From Actinomycetota bacterium (GTDB taxonomy: Bacteria > Actinomycetota > Thermoleophilia > Solirubrobacterales > 70-9): a stretch of 64,000 nt of DNA. The DNA lies in the NCBI GenBank assembly GCA_018268675.1, contig JAFDWB010000089.1, positions 1-64,000 on the forward strand. The letters are read 5' to 3'. This document shows positions 18,121 through 26,974 of this stretch, one piece after another. Positions within the stretch are counted from its first letter, which is position 1; each line of letters starts with the position of its first letter. A program made the position numbers and the translations under genes. The notes beneath the pieces were generated by a model. It ran no database searches. It was given only the letters and a program-made list of their open reading frames with translations, and had not been told where the DNA came from.

Positions 18121-18161
18121 GGCAGAACCGGGGGCGCGTCATACCGAAACCCGGCTCTGGC
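18121..18161 (-). terminator. Imperfect hairpin downstream of the ABC ATPase gene
   Basis: GGCAGAACCGGG at 18121-18132 pairs with 18150-18161 with two mismatches around a 17-base loop. It lies 28 bases beyond the ATPase stop on the minus strand, so it probably marks the end of the 18-28 kb operon. No T-tract. Confidence 0.45.
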
Positions 18162-18188
18162 CCGCGGGGAAAGAGGTCGATCACCGTG

Positions 18189-19265
18189 TCAGCGGAGAAT
18201 CAAGGCGTGCGCTTTTTGCCAGGCGACATCGACACGCTGGCCGATCTCCCAGCGCGTGTCACTTCGGGCCAGGTGAGAGTTGCGCGTCAGCGCCACCACC
18301 CTGCTGCCGGCGCCAAGGTCGACCAGGACCTGCGTCGTCGTCCCCAGGTAGACCTGCTCGACCACGACGCCCTGTACGCCAACCATCCCTGACTCGGTCT
18401 CGTTCAACCAGATCTTCTCCGGGCGAACCGACAGGTGGACCGCTTCACCGACCTTGCTGTCGGTTGGGACATCCGCTGCCACGAACGCCCCCGAGCTGAG
18501 CTTCACCCCACCCGCCTCGATCCTGCCCTTGATCAGGTTCGAGATTCCGATGAACCCGGCGACGAACGGCTTCACCGGCTCCTCGTATACATCCTCCGGC
18601 GTTCCGCATTGCTCGATCACACCGTGATTCATCACCGCGATTCGATCCGAGAGAGCAAGCGCCTCCTCTTGGTCGTGCGTCACGTAGACGAAGGTGATGC
18701 CGACCTCGCGCTTGATCTCCTTCAGCTCGACCTGCATCTCCCTGCGCAGCTGCAGGTCCAGCGCGCCCAGCGGCTCATCGAGCAGGAGGACGGCGGGCCG
18801 GTTGACCAAGGCACGGGCGAGCGCGACCCGTTGCCGCTGGCCGCCCGAGAGCTCGGCGGGCCTCGATCGCTCCCGGCCCGTCAGCCGCACGAGCTCCAGT
18901 GCTTCCCGAACCCTGATCGCGATTTCGGGCTTCGGCACACGCTTCCGCTTGAGCCCGAATTCGACGTTCCCTTTGACGTCGAGATGCTCGAACAGCGCGT
19001 AGCTCTGGAACACCGTGTTGACGTTCCGCTTGTAGGGCGGAACCCGCTCGACCGGTTTTCCGTCCAGGAAGATCCTTCCCGTGGTCGGGACGGTGAAGCC
19101 GGCGATCATCCTGAGCGTGGTCGTCTTCCCGCAACCCGAAGGACCGAGCAGGGAGAAGAACTCGCCTCGCCGGATATCCAGGGTGAGATCGTCGACCGCT
19201 GTCCGCTCGCCGAACTGTTTGGTCACGCCCACCAGCCCAACCGCCGACTCGCTCGACGCGGTCAC
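18189..19265 (-). CDS. ABC transporter ATPase, spermidine/putrescine (PotA) type
   Basis: A 358-residue importer ATPase: Walker [11 protein letters not shown]-loop [13 protein letters not shown], signature [15 protein letters not shown], Walker [15 protein letters not shown]-switch VTHDQEEAL, then a C-terminal TOBE domain ([18 protein letters not shown]). This domain plan is that of PotA, FbpC and related ATPases. It works with the two permeases and the binding protein upstream in the operon. It starts at GTG, overlapping the monooxygenase gene as GTGA. Being last in an operon interleaved with enzymes is unusual for a Pot system. Confidence 0.93.
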   Translation of the reverse strand: MTASSESAVGLVGVTKQFGERTAVDDLTLDIRRGEFFSLLGPSGCGKTTTLRMIAGFTVPTTGRIFLDGKPVERVPPYKRNVNTVFQSYALFEHLDVKGNVEFGLKRKRVPKPEIAIRVREALELVRLTGRERSRPAELSGGQRQRVALARALVNRPAVLLLDEPLGALDLQLRREMQVELKEIKREVGITFVYVTHDQEEALALSDRIAVMNHGVIEQCGTPEDVYEEPVKPFVAGFIGISNLIKGRIEAGGVKLSSGAFVAADVPTDSKVGEAVHLSVRPEKIWLNETESGMVGVQGVVVEQVYLGTTTQVLVDLGAGSRVVALTRNSHLARSDTRWEIGQRVDVAWQKAHALILR

Positions 19266-20455
19266 CTGAGACCTACCTCGGCCAAGAGGGGGAACACACG
19301 TTCACCCATCATCTTCACGCCCTCCATCGGGTCGAAGAAGTTGACGACGACGTGATCGACGCCCGCCGCACTCATGTCGCGCAGGGTCGCCGCGACCGTC
19401 TCATAGCCACCGAAGAGCTGAAAGCTCTGCATGCCGAGGCCGATGTGCATGAATTTCTCCCGCCCGACCCCGAGGTAGGGATCGTCCTCTGGCACGAGCT
19501 CGATGCCGGCCTCTTCGCGGTAGATGTTCAAGAACGCCGCGACAGCCTCGCGATCGACGTTCTCTTCCAGCCACTCCACGGTGCGGGCGGCCTCCTCGTC
19601 CGTCGCACCGACGACGGCGTAGCAGGAGACGGCCACACGGACCTTGCGGCCATATTTCGCGGCCAGCCCGCGCACCTTCTCGACGGAGTCGCGGAGGCCC
19701 GAAAGATCCCCGCTGGGAGCCGAGACGAACGCGCAGTCGACCTGCCGACAGGCGAAGTCGAGCCCGGTGTCGGACATCCCCGCATTCATCAGCAACGGCC
19801 GCGGCTTGCGGGCGGGTCGGGGGGCCAACCGCGCCGCCGTCGCGCGAAAGTACTCGCCCTCGAAGTTGACGGGGGCCTCGGAGGTCCAGAGGTACTTCAT
19901 CAGCGTCGTCGACTCGTCGGCGATGGCGTAGCGCGTCTCGGATGGGGGCATCTCGTCGACGCCGAACTGCCGATAATCGCGCGGCACCTGGCCGGCAACG
20001 ATGTTCAGCCCCAACCGACCACCTGAGATGAAGTCGATCGACGCCGCGATCTTCGCCAGGTGCAGCGGATGAAACGCGTAACCCACGTGAATGGTGGAGA
20101 ACAACCCCAGGTTCTCCGTCGCGACGGCGGACGCAGCAGCGGCGCTGGCGAAGTCGAGCGCCGCGTCGTTCCAGCCGCTGGTCCCGCCCCAGCCCGACCA
20201 GAGCCCGAACTGGACCTGCGCGTCGAACCCCTGGCGTTCGGCCTCCCTGAGCAGCTCCGCGGCGCGCGGCCAATGCCAATAGTCCCGGTAGCGGGGAAGG
20301 TCGGTCAGCACCGCGTTGTTCGCCGACAGGCCGCCTTGGGCGTTCCAACCGAAGAGGGACATCTCGAGTTGATGCCGAGCCGGCCACTCGGGTTGCCCGC
20401 CCGGGTCGAACGGCCCCCGTGTGACCTCGGCATCGACAGCGGTCGCCTTGCCCAT
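19262..20455 (-). CDS. LLM-class flavin-dependent monooxygenase (RutA/SfnG-like)
   Basis: A 397-residue bacterial-luciferase-family protein: [80 protein letters not shown] and [20 protein letters not shown]. This subgroup includes the pyrimidine oxygenase RutA and alkanesulfonate or dimethylsulfone monooxygenases, which insert oxygen using FMNH2 from a separate reductase. ATG 20455 has GAGGG upstream and starts 10 bases after the SnoaL-like gene. Its place inside an importer operon suggests it attacks the imported compound, possibly a cyclic amide. Confidence 0.88.
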   Translation of the reverse strand: MGKATAVDAEVTRGPFDPGGQPEWPARHQLEMSLFGWNAQGGLSANNAVLTDLPRYRDYWHWPRAAELLREAERQGFDAQVQFGLWSGWGGTSGWNDAALDFASAAAASAVATENLGLFSTIHVGYAFHPLHLAKIAASIDFISGGRLGLNIVAGQVPRDYRQFGVDEMPPSETRYAIADESTTLMKYLWTSEAPVNFEGEYFRATAARLAPRPARKPRPLLMNAGMSDTGLDFACRQVDCAFVSAPSGDLSGLRDSVEKVRGLAAKYGRKVRVAVSCYAVVGATDEEAARTVEWLEENVDREAVAAFLNIYREEAGIELVPEDDPYLGVGREKFMHIGLGMQSFQLFGGYETVAATLRDMSAAGVDHVVVNFFDPMEGVKMMGERVFPLLAEVGLR

Positions 20456-20465
20456 CGTCAGGCCC

Positions 20466-20882
20466 TCAGATCCCGGCCGGCTCGGTACCGGCGGGCAGCA
20501 GGTTCCACATGTCGGCGATGTCCCGCCAGACGCCATCGGCGTCCCGACGCCACACCTCGAGCGAGCGGCCGTAGCGCGTCTCCCGCTCCTCACCCCCATC
20601 GTCGTGGATGAAGTAGCAGCCCAACGTGTAGGCCAGGTCGCCTTCGATCTCGAGCCTGGTCACCGGCCCATGCTCGGCAGTGATCCCCTCGAGCTCCTGC
20701 GGCGCGGGGACGCCTGCCCGGAACCCCTCCGGTCCGAACCGAAGTTCACCGCCGGGTGGCAGAAGGATCGAATCCTCGTCGTAATACTGTTCGGTCTGGT
20801 CGAATTCCCGACGGTTGAACCAGCCGATGTATCTGGCCCTCCACTCGAACAACTCCAGCTCCTCGTCGCTGTACTGGCTCAT
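20466..20882 (-). CDS. SnoaL-like / nuclear transport factor 2-fold protein
   Basis: A 138-residue protein with the cone-shaped alpha+beta barrel pattern of the SnoaL-like (DUF4440) family: EWRARYIGWFNRREFDQTEQ, VTRLEIEGDLAYTLGCYFIH and SLEVWRRDADGVWRDIADMW. ATG 20882 has AAAGGAG upstream. It is a clear paralogue of the 138-residue protein at 23485-23901, sharing length, the EHGPV(T/S)RL.IEG.LAYT.GCY core and the EVWRR..DG.W..(I/V)ADMW tail. These folds act as small lyases, isomerases or ligand binders; the reaction is not known here. Confidence 0.85.
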   Translation of the reverse strand: MSQYSDEELELFEWRARYIGWFNRREFDQTEQYYDEDSILLPPGGELRFGPEGFRAGVPAPQELEGITAEHGPVTRLEIEGDLAYTLGCYFIHDDGGEERETRYGRSLEVWRRDADGVWRDIADMWNLLPAGTEPAGI

Positions 20883-20908
20883 CGCCTTACTCCTTTCTTT
20901 GTTCTGAC

Positions 20909-21766
20909 TCACGACCGCCTCCCTCGTTTCCAGCCGATCAGCGACATGGCCAGAATGCTGAGAAGAATCGACACGACCATCAACGAGGTACCGAGAGCGT
21001 TGATTTCCGGGCTCACGCCGAGGCGGACCATCCCGTAGATGAGGACCGGCAGGGGCGTCACGCCGACTCCGGAGGTGAAGTACGAGGTGACGAAGTCGTC
21101 GAACGAGAGGATGAAGACGAACAGGGAGGCGCCCGCGATAGCCGGCCACAGCTGGGGAAGCAGGGCGAGCCTGATCGTGGTCAATGGCCCGGCGCCCAGG
21201 TCCAAGGCTGCCTCCTCGACTTCCTCCGACACCCCCAAGAGTCGCGTCCGGACGACGATCATCACGAAGACGCCGGAAAACGTTATGTGGCCGACCATGA
21301 CCGTGAGCAACGACAGTTCCAAGCCGAGGCCGACGGTGAAGAAGTAGAAGAGGGCGATCGCGATGGCCGTCTCCGGCGTCAGGATGCTCAGGGCCGCCAG
21401 CCTTTCCACCACCCTGGTCGCACCCAGCCTGGTTCTCACCAGGCCGAAGGCGAGCATGGTGCCGATCGTCGCACCGACCGCCGTGGCGACCGCGGAGATC
21501 TCGAGGCTCTGTCGCAGCGAGCGAAGGATGACTTCGTTCCCCCATAGCTTGGCGTACCAGTGGAAGCTGAATCCTTCGAGATGGCTGACGGACTTGATGC
21601 CGTTGAAGGAGAACAACACGACCACCAGTAGCGGCGCCAACAGGAACAGCCCCACGACCCCGGTGAATGCCCACAGCGCGAGGTGCCGGAGGTTCCGCGA
21701 CGACCGCGGGCGCGCGTCGACGTGGGTCGCCGCCGGCGACTCCGCAGACTCCACCGTCGCCGTCAT
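20909..21766 (-). CDS. ABC transporter permease, spermidine/putrescine (PotC) type
   Basis: A 285-residue inner-membrane permease with six hydrophobic segments, the first at FTGVVGLFLLAPLLVVVLFS. The cytoplasmic EAA loop is EEVEEAALDLGAGPLTTIRL, and the FVFILSFDDFVTSYFTSG segment is typical of PotC. It overlaps the PotB-type gene upstream by ATGA and is followed after 26 bases by a SnoaL-like gene. It forms the channel with the 21763-22650 product. Confidence 0.92.
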   Translation of the reverse strand: MTATVESAESPAATHVDARPRSSRNLRHLALWAFTGVVGLFLLAPLLVVVLFSFNGIKSVSHLEGFSFHWYAKLWGNEVILRSLRQSLEISAVATAVGATIGTMLAFGLVRTRLGATRVVERLAALSILTPETAIAIALFYFFTVGLGLELSLLTVMVGHITFSGVFVMIVVRTRLLGVSEEVEEAALDLGAGPLTTIRLALLPQLWPAIAGASLFVFILSFDDFVTSYFTSGVGVTPLPVLIYGMVRLGVSPEINALGTSLMVVSILLSILAMSLIGWKRGRRS

Positions 21767-22650
21767 CCGGTGCCGCCGAGAACCACGTCGCTGCCGATGC
21801 GGTGGGTGGCGCCGCGACGCCTGATCCGGGCGACCAGGGACGCCATCACCAGGACCATCACCATCGAGCCGATGATCACCACGGTCCAGGCCGCCGCCTG
21901 GGGAGCGTTGCCGACGGTCGAGAAATCGTTGACGATCAGGTTTCCGATCATCGTCTGGTTCGCACCGCCCAGGAACTGGACCGTGGCGAAATCTCCGAGC
22001 GCGGGCAGGAAGACGAGCAGCGACCCGGCGACGATCCCCTGCAAGGTGGTCGGCAGAGTCACATAGAAGAACGTGGACCACGGCCCCCCGTACAGATCCT
22101 TACCGGCCTCGATCACGCGCGGATCCATCTGATCGACCGCCACGTAGATGGTCAGGATCATGAACGGAAGGTAGGAGTAGGTGAGCCCCAGGATCACCGT
22201 GTAGGAGTGGCCGACGAAGGACAGCCCCGCCGCGTTCGTCAGGCCGAGCTGATGCAGGACGTTGTTGAGCAGGCCGTTGCCACCGAGGATCGCCAGCCAG
22301 GCGTAGATCCGAATCAGGTAGTCGACGAACCACGGCAGTGCGATCAGGAGGATGATCGCGTGCCGATGGCGCCCGCCTAGGCGCGCAACCGTGTACGCGG
22401 CCGGATAGCCGAGCAGGATGCACAGCGCCGTCGCCGCCCCGGCGTAGGCGAGGGTGCGGATGACGACCGGGACGTAGAGCGGATCGAGCAGCGCGCTGTA
22501 ATTGCTGAATTCGAGCGCGAAGATCGGCGTGCCGACCAGGTCGGTGGTCGCGAGGGAGATCGCACAGATCATCCCGAGTGGGACCAGGAAAAAGGCGACC
22601 AGCCACGATGACAGCGGCAGCAGCGAGATTCCCGCGAGCCGGTCGCGCAT
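21763..22650 (-). CDS. ABC transporter permease, spermidine/putrescine (PotB) type
   Basis: A 295-residue permease with six membrane segments, EAA-loop motif DPRVIEAGKDLYGGPWSTFF and PotB-like VGTPIFALEFSNYSALLDPL and LPALGDFATVQFLGG. ATG 22650 is preferred to an upstream in-frame ATG at 22704 because the latter overlaps the SDR gene and adds a basic, non-conserved extension. It heterodimerises with the PotC-type permease. Confidence 0.9.
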   Translation of the reverse strand: MRDRLAGISLLPLSSWLVAFFLVPLGMICAISLATTDLVGTPIFALEFSNYSALLDPLYVPVVIRTLAYAGAATALCILLGYPAAYTVARLGGRHRHAIILLIALPWFVDYLIRIYAWLAILGGNGLLNNVLHQLGLTNAAGLSFVGHSYTVILGLTYSYLPFMILTIYVAVDQMDPRVIEAGKDLYGGPWSTFFYVTLPTTLQGIVAGSLLVFLPALGDFATVQFLGGANQTMIGNLIVNDFSTVGNAPQAAAWTVVIIGSMVMVLVMASLVARIRRRGATHRIGSDVVLGGTG

Positions 22651-22654
22651 CGTC

Positions 22655-23488
22655 CTACCCGAGCCTCGCGGCACGGGGCGCGAGCGATGGATTGAGCACC
22701 GCATCCCAATCGCTGTACCGAGCGCCGGAAGTGATCCCGCCGTCGGCGCAGATCAGCGCCCCGGTCACGTAGCTCGCCCTCTCCGACAGCAGGAATGCGA
22801 CCACCTCGGCCATCTCGTTCGGATCCGCGGGCCGGTCGATCGGCACCCTCGAGCGGTACTTGCTCCAGGCCGCCGAGTCCTCGAGCGACCCCTCGGTCGC
22901 CGGCGTCCTCACCCATCCCGGCGCCAGCGCGTTCACCCTGATCCCATACGGGGCGAGATCGAGGGCGAGTGCCCGGGCCAGCTGGGTGACCGCGCCTTTG
23001 GAGGTGGTGTAGCTGACGTATCCCTCCTCGGCCACCACGGCCATGCTCGAGGTGGTACAGACGATCGATCCACTCCCTCCCCGGCTCATCACCCGGGCAG
23101 ACTCCAGCGCCAGGCAGAACATGCCGCGGACGTTGACCCCGTGGGTGAGGTCGAAGCTCTCGATCGTGGCCTCCATGATCGGCTCATGAATGGCGATCCC
23201 GGCATTGCTCGCCAGCCAGTCCAAGCCACCGAACGCAGCATCGGCCCGCGCCACGACCTCGGCGCAGGAATCGGCGTCCGCGAGGTCGCACACCTGTGTA
23301 TCGATCTTGCCACCCACCTCGGCGAGACCATCCGCGACCTCGGTCAGGGACTTCTCGTCACCGGGCCCCGCAGTGAGCATGAGGTCGGCCGAGAAATCCT
23401 CTGCCAACCTGCGCGCGATCGCCGCCCCGATGCCACTCGACGCGCCGGTGACGATCGCGCGCGGGCGCGCTTCCAGCCCGGACCTCAC
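22655..23488 (-). CDS. Short-chain dehydrogenase/reductase
   Basis: A 277-residue SDR with the cofactor motif TGASSGIGAAIARRL, the NAG motif SNAGIAIHEP, the catalytic Ser in CTTSSMAVVAEEG and the YxxxK pair in YVSYTTSKGAVTQLA, ending GALICADGGITSGARYS. It is therefore an intact NAD(P)-dependent alcohol or ketone oxidoreductase. The GTG start overlaps the SnoaL-like stop (GTGA). It is embedded in the importer operon, so it probably acts on an intermediate of the imported substrate. Confidence 0.9.
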   Translation of the reverse strand: MRSGLEARPRAIVTGASSGIGAAIARRLAEDFSADLMLTAGPGDEKSLTEVADGLAEVGGKIDTQVCDLADADSCAEVVARADAAFGGLDWLASNAGIAIHEPIMEATIESFDLTHGVNVRGMFCLALESARVMSRGGSGSIVCTTSSMAVVAEEGYVSYTTSKGAVTQLARALALDLAPYGIRVNALAPGWVRTPATEGSLEDSAAWSKYRSRVPIDRPADPNEMAEVVAFLLSERASYVTGALICADGGITSGARYSDWDAVLNPSLAPRAARLG

Positions 23489-23901
23489 AGCTCGGGCCCG
23501 GAATCAGGCACCGCGGGTTCGTCTCGCCACATGTCGGCCACGGTCAGCCACTGACCGTCCTCGCCGCGCCGCCATACCTCGATCGAGCGGCCGAAGACGG
23601 TCTGCGCGTCCTCGCCCTCGCCGATGTGGAGGTAGTAACACCCGACCGTGTACGCGAGCGATCCTTCGATCGTCAAGCGTGAGACGGGACCGTGCTCCAT
23701 CCTCACCGGCCCGCCCGCCATCGCCGCGAACATCTCGCGAGCGGCGTCACGGCCGACGACCACCTCGCTGTTCGGCGGCACCAGGACGACATCGTCCGCG
23801 AACGTGGCCACGATCCCGTCGGCGTCACCGGCGTTCAGGTAGTCGACGAAGGACGCCCGCAAATCGAACAATTCCTTCTCTTCAGGCGTGTAGTCGGTCA
23901 T
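23485..23901 (-). CDS. SnoaL-like / nuclear transport factor 2-fold protein
   Basis: A 138-residue paralogue of the 20466-20882 product: MTDYTPEEKELFDLRASFVD, AAMAGGPVRMEHGPVSRLTI, AYTVGCYYLH and SIEVWRRGEDGQWLTVADMW. ATG 23901 follows a purine-rich leader (AAAGGA, then AGAGAG). Having two members of this fold in one operon suggests two successive small steps or a heterodimer; nothing in the sequence decides which. Confidence 0.85.
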   Translation of the reverse strand: MTDYTPEEKELFDLRASFVDYLNAGDADGIVATFADDVVLVPPNSEVVVGRDAAREMFAAMAGGPVRMEHGPVSRLTIEGSLAYTVGCYYLHIGEGEDAQTVFGRSIEVWRRGEDGQWLTVADMWRDEPAVPDSGPEL

Positions 23902-23939
23902 TCTCTCTGTTCCTTTCTGGTAAACGTGGCTCGTCTCGG

Positions 23940-25115
23940 TCAGCCGACGGCTTGCACCCGAGACCACTGTTCGGTGAAGAGCTTCCGCCGTTCGGCGGTA
24001 AACGGTTTCTGCCAGCCCGCGAAGCTCGTGACGATGTCCGGCGGCACCTTCAGGAATGGAAATTCCTTGCCCAGTTCTTCATAGGCGGCCATCCCGGCCT
24101 TGGTGGGCACGCCCGCCCCGACCTGGCGGACATTGGCTTCCATGTTTTCCGGCTTGAGCATCCAGTCGATGAACAGGGCCGCGGTACCAGGGCTCTTGCC
24201 GGCAGCGTCGACGATCATCGGGTTCATGTCGACAAGCGATCCCTCCTTGCAAAACTGGAAGCCGAGCGAGCTTCGATCCTTCACCTGCAGGACCGAGAAG
24301 TACATGCTGTTCGACCACGAGGGGACCAGCCACCCCTGGCCGCTGATGATGAGTTCTTCGTCGGAGGGGTCGGAGAATCCGCCCGTGGACGGCATCAGTT
24401 CGACCAGCGCCTGGCCGGCTTCTTCGATCTGCTTCGCGTCGCCTGAGTTCAGATCGTGACCCTTGTACTCCAACGCCATGCCCATACTGGTCTGCATGTC
24501 GTTCATCACATAGGCACGGTGGCGGAGCTTCGGCGCCAGTCTCCAAAGGTCCGCCCACGATCCGGTGAGTTCGCTTTCCTTCACCCATTCGGTCGCGTAG
24601 ACGAGACCACAGCGCGCGAAGGCATAGGGGACCGAGTACTTGGCACCCGGGTCGTACGGCGGGTTCATGAACGCGGGAAGGATCTGGTCCCAGTACTTGA
24701 ACTTTTCGTGGTCGAGAGGGCGGGCGAGGCCCGACGCAATGATTTCCGGCAGTTGCGACGCGATCGGGGTGGTGAGGTCGAACGGCTGACCCGAGGCGAT
24801 CTTCGCGAGTTCTTGGCCGCCGACGAAGGCGGTGCTTTCCACCTTGACCCCGTACTCCTTTTCGAATCCTTTGACCGCCGATTCGGCGAAGAAGCCTGGA
24901 TAGGTGAGGAGATTGAGCACCTTGCCGTCGACCTTCGGTGCAACCGGCTGCATCGCCGGCGCAGAGGTGGACGAGGAGCCCCCGCAGGCGGCCAGCAGGT
25001 CACCCGCGCCGGTCGCCAACAGCGCCGCGCCGCCGATTCTGGCGCCGGTACCGAACAGCCCGCGACGAGTGATCTTCCCACCGAGTGGGTCCGGACCTGA
25101 CATATAGCTGTTCAC
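23940..25115 (-). CDS. ABC transporter substrate-binding lipoprotein, PotD-like, Tat-type signal
   Basis: A 391-residue extracellular binding protein. The N-terminus has the twin-arginine motif ITRRGLFGTGA, a hydrophobic stretch and the lipobox LLAAC, so it is probably exported folded by Tat and lipidated. The mature part has PotD-like features: LNLLTYPGFFAESAVKGFEK, GVKVESTAFVGGQELAKIAS, VPYAFARCGLVYATEWVKES and LGFQFCKEGSLVDMNPMIVD. GTG 25115 is preferred because GAAAGG precedes it; ATGs at 25103 and 25145 are alternatives. It feeds the permeases downstream. Confidence 0.9.
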   Translation of the reverse strand: MNSYMSGPDPLGGKITRRGLFGTGARIGGAALLATGAGDLLAACGGSSSTSAPAMQPVAPKVDGKVLNLLTYPGFFAESAVKGFEKEYGVKVESTAFVGGQELAKIASGQPFDLTTPIASQLPEIIASGLARPLDHEKFKYWDQILPAFMNPPYDPGAKYSVPYAFARCGLVYATEWVKESELTGSWADLWRLAPKLRHRAYVMNDMQTSMGMALEYKGHDLNSGDAKQIEEAGQALVELMPSTGGFSDPSDEELIISGQGWLVPSWSNSMYFSVLQVKDRSSLGFQFCKEGSLVDMNPMIVDAAGKSPGTAALFIDWMLKPENMEANVRQVGAGVPTKAGMAAYEELGKEFPFLKVPPDIVTSFAGWQKPFTAERRKLFTEQWSRVQAVG

Positions 25116-25137
25116 CGCGCCCTTTCGTTCTCTGGAT

Positions 25138-26049
25138 TCATCCATTTGCGCTGCCCGTGCACTTCGCGGTCCTCGCCAGTGCCGCTTCGAGCACTCGCCG
25201 GAGCTGGAAGGCGCGGTCGTACTGAGCGAAGTGGCCACACTGGTTGACCAGTTGAAGATCGAGGGCGCCTTCGCCGGATCCGAGGATCTCCGTCAGGACG
25301 GCGCCGCGGGCGACCGTCGCGGTCACGTCACCCGCGCCCCAGAAGACGGTCAGGGGGATCCCGTACCCGTGGTCGCGGCAATAGGCGTAGAGCTCGTCCT
25401 GTGAGCGAAGCTGCGCACCGAGGAGCCCCGACCTGTTCACCGGGTCGGAGAGCATCTCGACGGCCCGCAGATGTGCGGGGCCCGCCGCATGAGCCTCCAT
25501 GCATTTCAATTGCTCGACAGGGAATCGATCCGGCGAATACGCCAATCGGCGCACCGCCCATCTCAGTGAGCGGGATCCCCAGCGAGGCACGGGCGGGCTC
25601 AGCAGCGAGACGTTCTGGATGCTGTCCCCGATCGGAGCCGCGGCGTTGGGGGCGACCAGGAAGCAGGAAGCAATCGGCACCGACGAGCTCCGTGCCAGCC
25701 CCAGTGCTCCCAGCGAAGACTCCCCGTGGGCGAGGAGGTGGACCTCGTCGACCCCGCCGACCGCTCCCACCACGCGCGCGAGGAAGGCCGCCGTACCCTC
25801 CGGGCCGAGGTCCCGCGGGTCCCTGGGGATCGTCCCGCCGGCCCCCGGAAGGTCTGGCGCGAGGATTCTGTACCCGGGCAGGTCGAGGGCATCGAGCAAC
25901 TCGGCGAAGAGGTCCGCCGAACCGCAGAACGGCGAGATGCCGGGGATCCCGGTGTGGGCCATCAGGAGCAGCTTCGATCCACTGCCCTTGCTCAACGCCC
26001 GCACGTCCTGGCCCTCGACCGAGAGCGTGTCTTCGACTCGGTCAGACAT
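25138..26049 (-). CDS. Alpha/beta hydrolase-fold protein with non-canonical nucleophile elbow
   Basis: A 303-residue alpha/beta hydrolase: RILAPDLPGAGGTIPRDPRD (strand and oxyanion region), HLLAHGESSLGALGLARSSS (elbow), LTVFWGAGDVTATVARG (acid) and LVNQCGHFAQYDRAFQLRRV (catalytic His). The usual Sm-x-Nu-x-Sm elbow is not met: the residue after His is Gly, and Ser111 lies two positions later. It may use Ser111 or have lost classic esterase activity. It aligns with the 30772-31680 product. It overlaps the neighbouring hydrolase gene by eight bases. Confidence 0.8.
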   Translation of the reverse strand: MSDRVEDTLSVEGQDVRALSKGSGSKLLLMAHTGIPGISPFCGSADLFAELLDALDLPGYRILAPDLPGAGGTIPRDPRDLGPEGTAAFLARVVGAVGGVDEVHLLAHGESSLGALGLARSSSVPIASCFLVAPNAAAPIGDSIQNVSLLSPPVPRWGSRSLRWAVRRLAYSPDRFPVEQLKCMEAHAAGPAHLRAVEMLSDPVNRSGLLGAQLRSQDELYAYCRDHGYGIPLTVFWGAGDVTATVARGAVLTEILGSGEGALDLQLVNQCGHFAQYDRAFQLRRVLEAALARTAKCTGSANG

Positions 26050-26974
26050 CTGCCTCGACCTCTTCGATGAAGGTCGTGACCATGTCGTCGAACCAGCCTG
26101 GGACCTCGCGATAGGGGAAGTGGCCGCACTTGTCGGTGACGCTGAGCGTCACCCGGGTCTCGTGGCGGGCGAGGATGTCGAAGAGGTCGTAACCGAGACG
26201 CACCGGGACGGTCCGGTCCGTAAGCCCCCAAAGAATCTGGACGGGCCTCTGCAGACGGCCCTCTTCCAGCCACCGCAGGGTCTCACGCTTATCGCGTTGG
26301 AGCTGCGGGAAGAAGAATCGCTCCAGCAACCGTTCGCCTTCGATCTGCTCCATCATCGCGCGGTACTGCTCACCCTCGAGCAGGTCGACGAAGGGCTGCA
26401 TCCACTCATCGGTTACATGACCGGGGTCGTAGCTGTATCCGGAATGCAACCACTTCATCCCATCGAGGCTGAAGGGTGAGTGTGGATTTCCGGCGAGAGC
26501 CACGGCGTTCATCCCGACTCCCGGGCCGAGCGTCCCGGAGGTGACGATCGTCAGCGACTTGACCAGGTCCTGCCGCAACAGAGCAGCGCGCGTGACGATG
26601 AAACCGCCGCGAGAGTGACCGAGGAGATGCACCGGTCCAGCATCGAGCTGCTCGAGGAACCCCACCAGGTGACCGATCACGTACTCCATCGTGTAGTCCT
26701 CCGGCCGTGGCGGGACGGCGGTGTATCCGTTGCCGGGACGGTCGTAGGTGATCACCCTCAGCGACGCTGCCAACCGCTCGAAAGTGTCACTCCAGACCAT
26801 CGCGCAGTTGCCTCCTCCGAACGCAGGGGAGCCGAAGTTGCCGCCATAGACGAGCACCAGAGGCGCTCCGTCGCCCATCTCGGTCCACCAGGTCCGCAGG
26901 CCCTCGGCTGTCGTCCAGGCGCCTTCTCCCAAGCCCGGGTAGCCAGGCGCCGACGGCGGGGGCGCGGCGCTCAT
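26042..26974 (-). CDS. Alpha/beta hydrolase with GHSRGG elbow
   Basis: A 310-residue alpha/beta hydrolase with an intact elbow VHLLGHSRGGFIVTRAALL (nucleophile Ser121), acid region LWGLTDRTVPVRLG and catalytic His in DKCGHFPYREVPGWFDD. The stretch VLVYGGNFGSPAFGGGN is unusual and is shared almost exactly by the 31670-32599 product, so the two are recent paralogues. The substrate may be an ester, or a C-C or amide bond as in meta-cleavage product hydrolases and N-formylmaleamate deformylase. It overlaps the deacetylase-fold gene upstream by ATGA. Confidence 0.87.
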   Translation of the reverse strand: MSAAPPPSAPGYPGLGEGAWTTAEGLRTWWTEMGDGAPLVLVYGGNFGSPAFGGGNCAMVWSDTFERLAASLRVITYDRPGNGYTAVPPRPEDYTMEYVIGHLVGFLEQLDAGPVHLLGHSRGGFIVTRAALLRQDLVKSLTIVTSGTLGPGVGMNAVALAGNPHSPFSLDGMKWLHSGYSYDPGHVTDEWMQPFVDLLEGEQYRAMMEQIEGERLLERFFFPQLQRDKRETLRWLEEGRLQRPVQILWGLTDRTVPVRLGYDLFDILARHETRVTLSVTDKCGHFPYREVPGWFDDMVTTFIEEVEADV

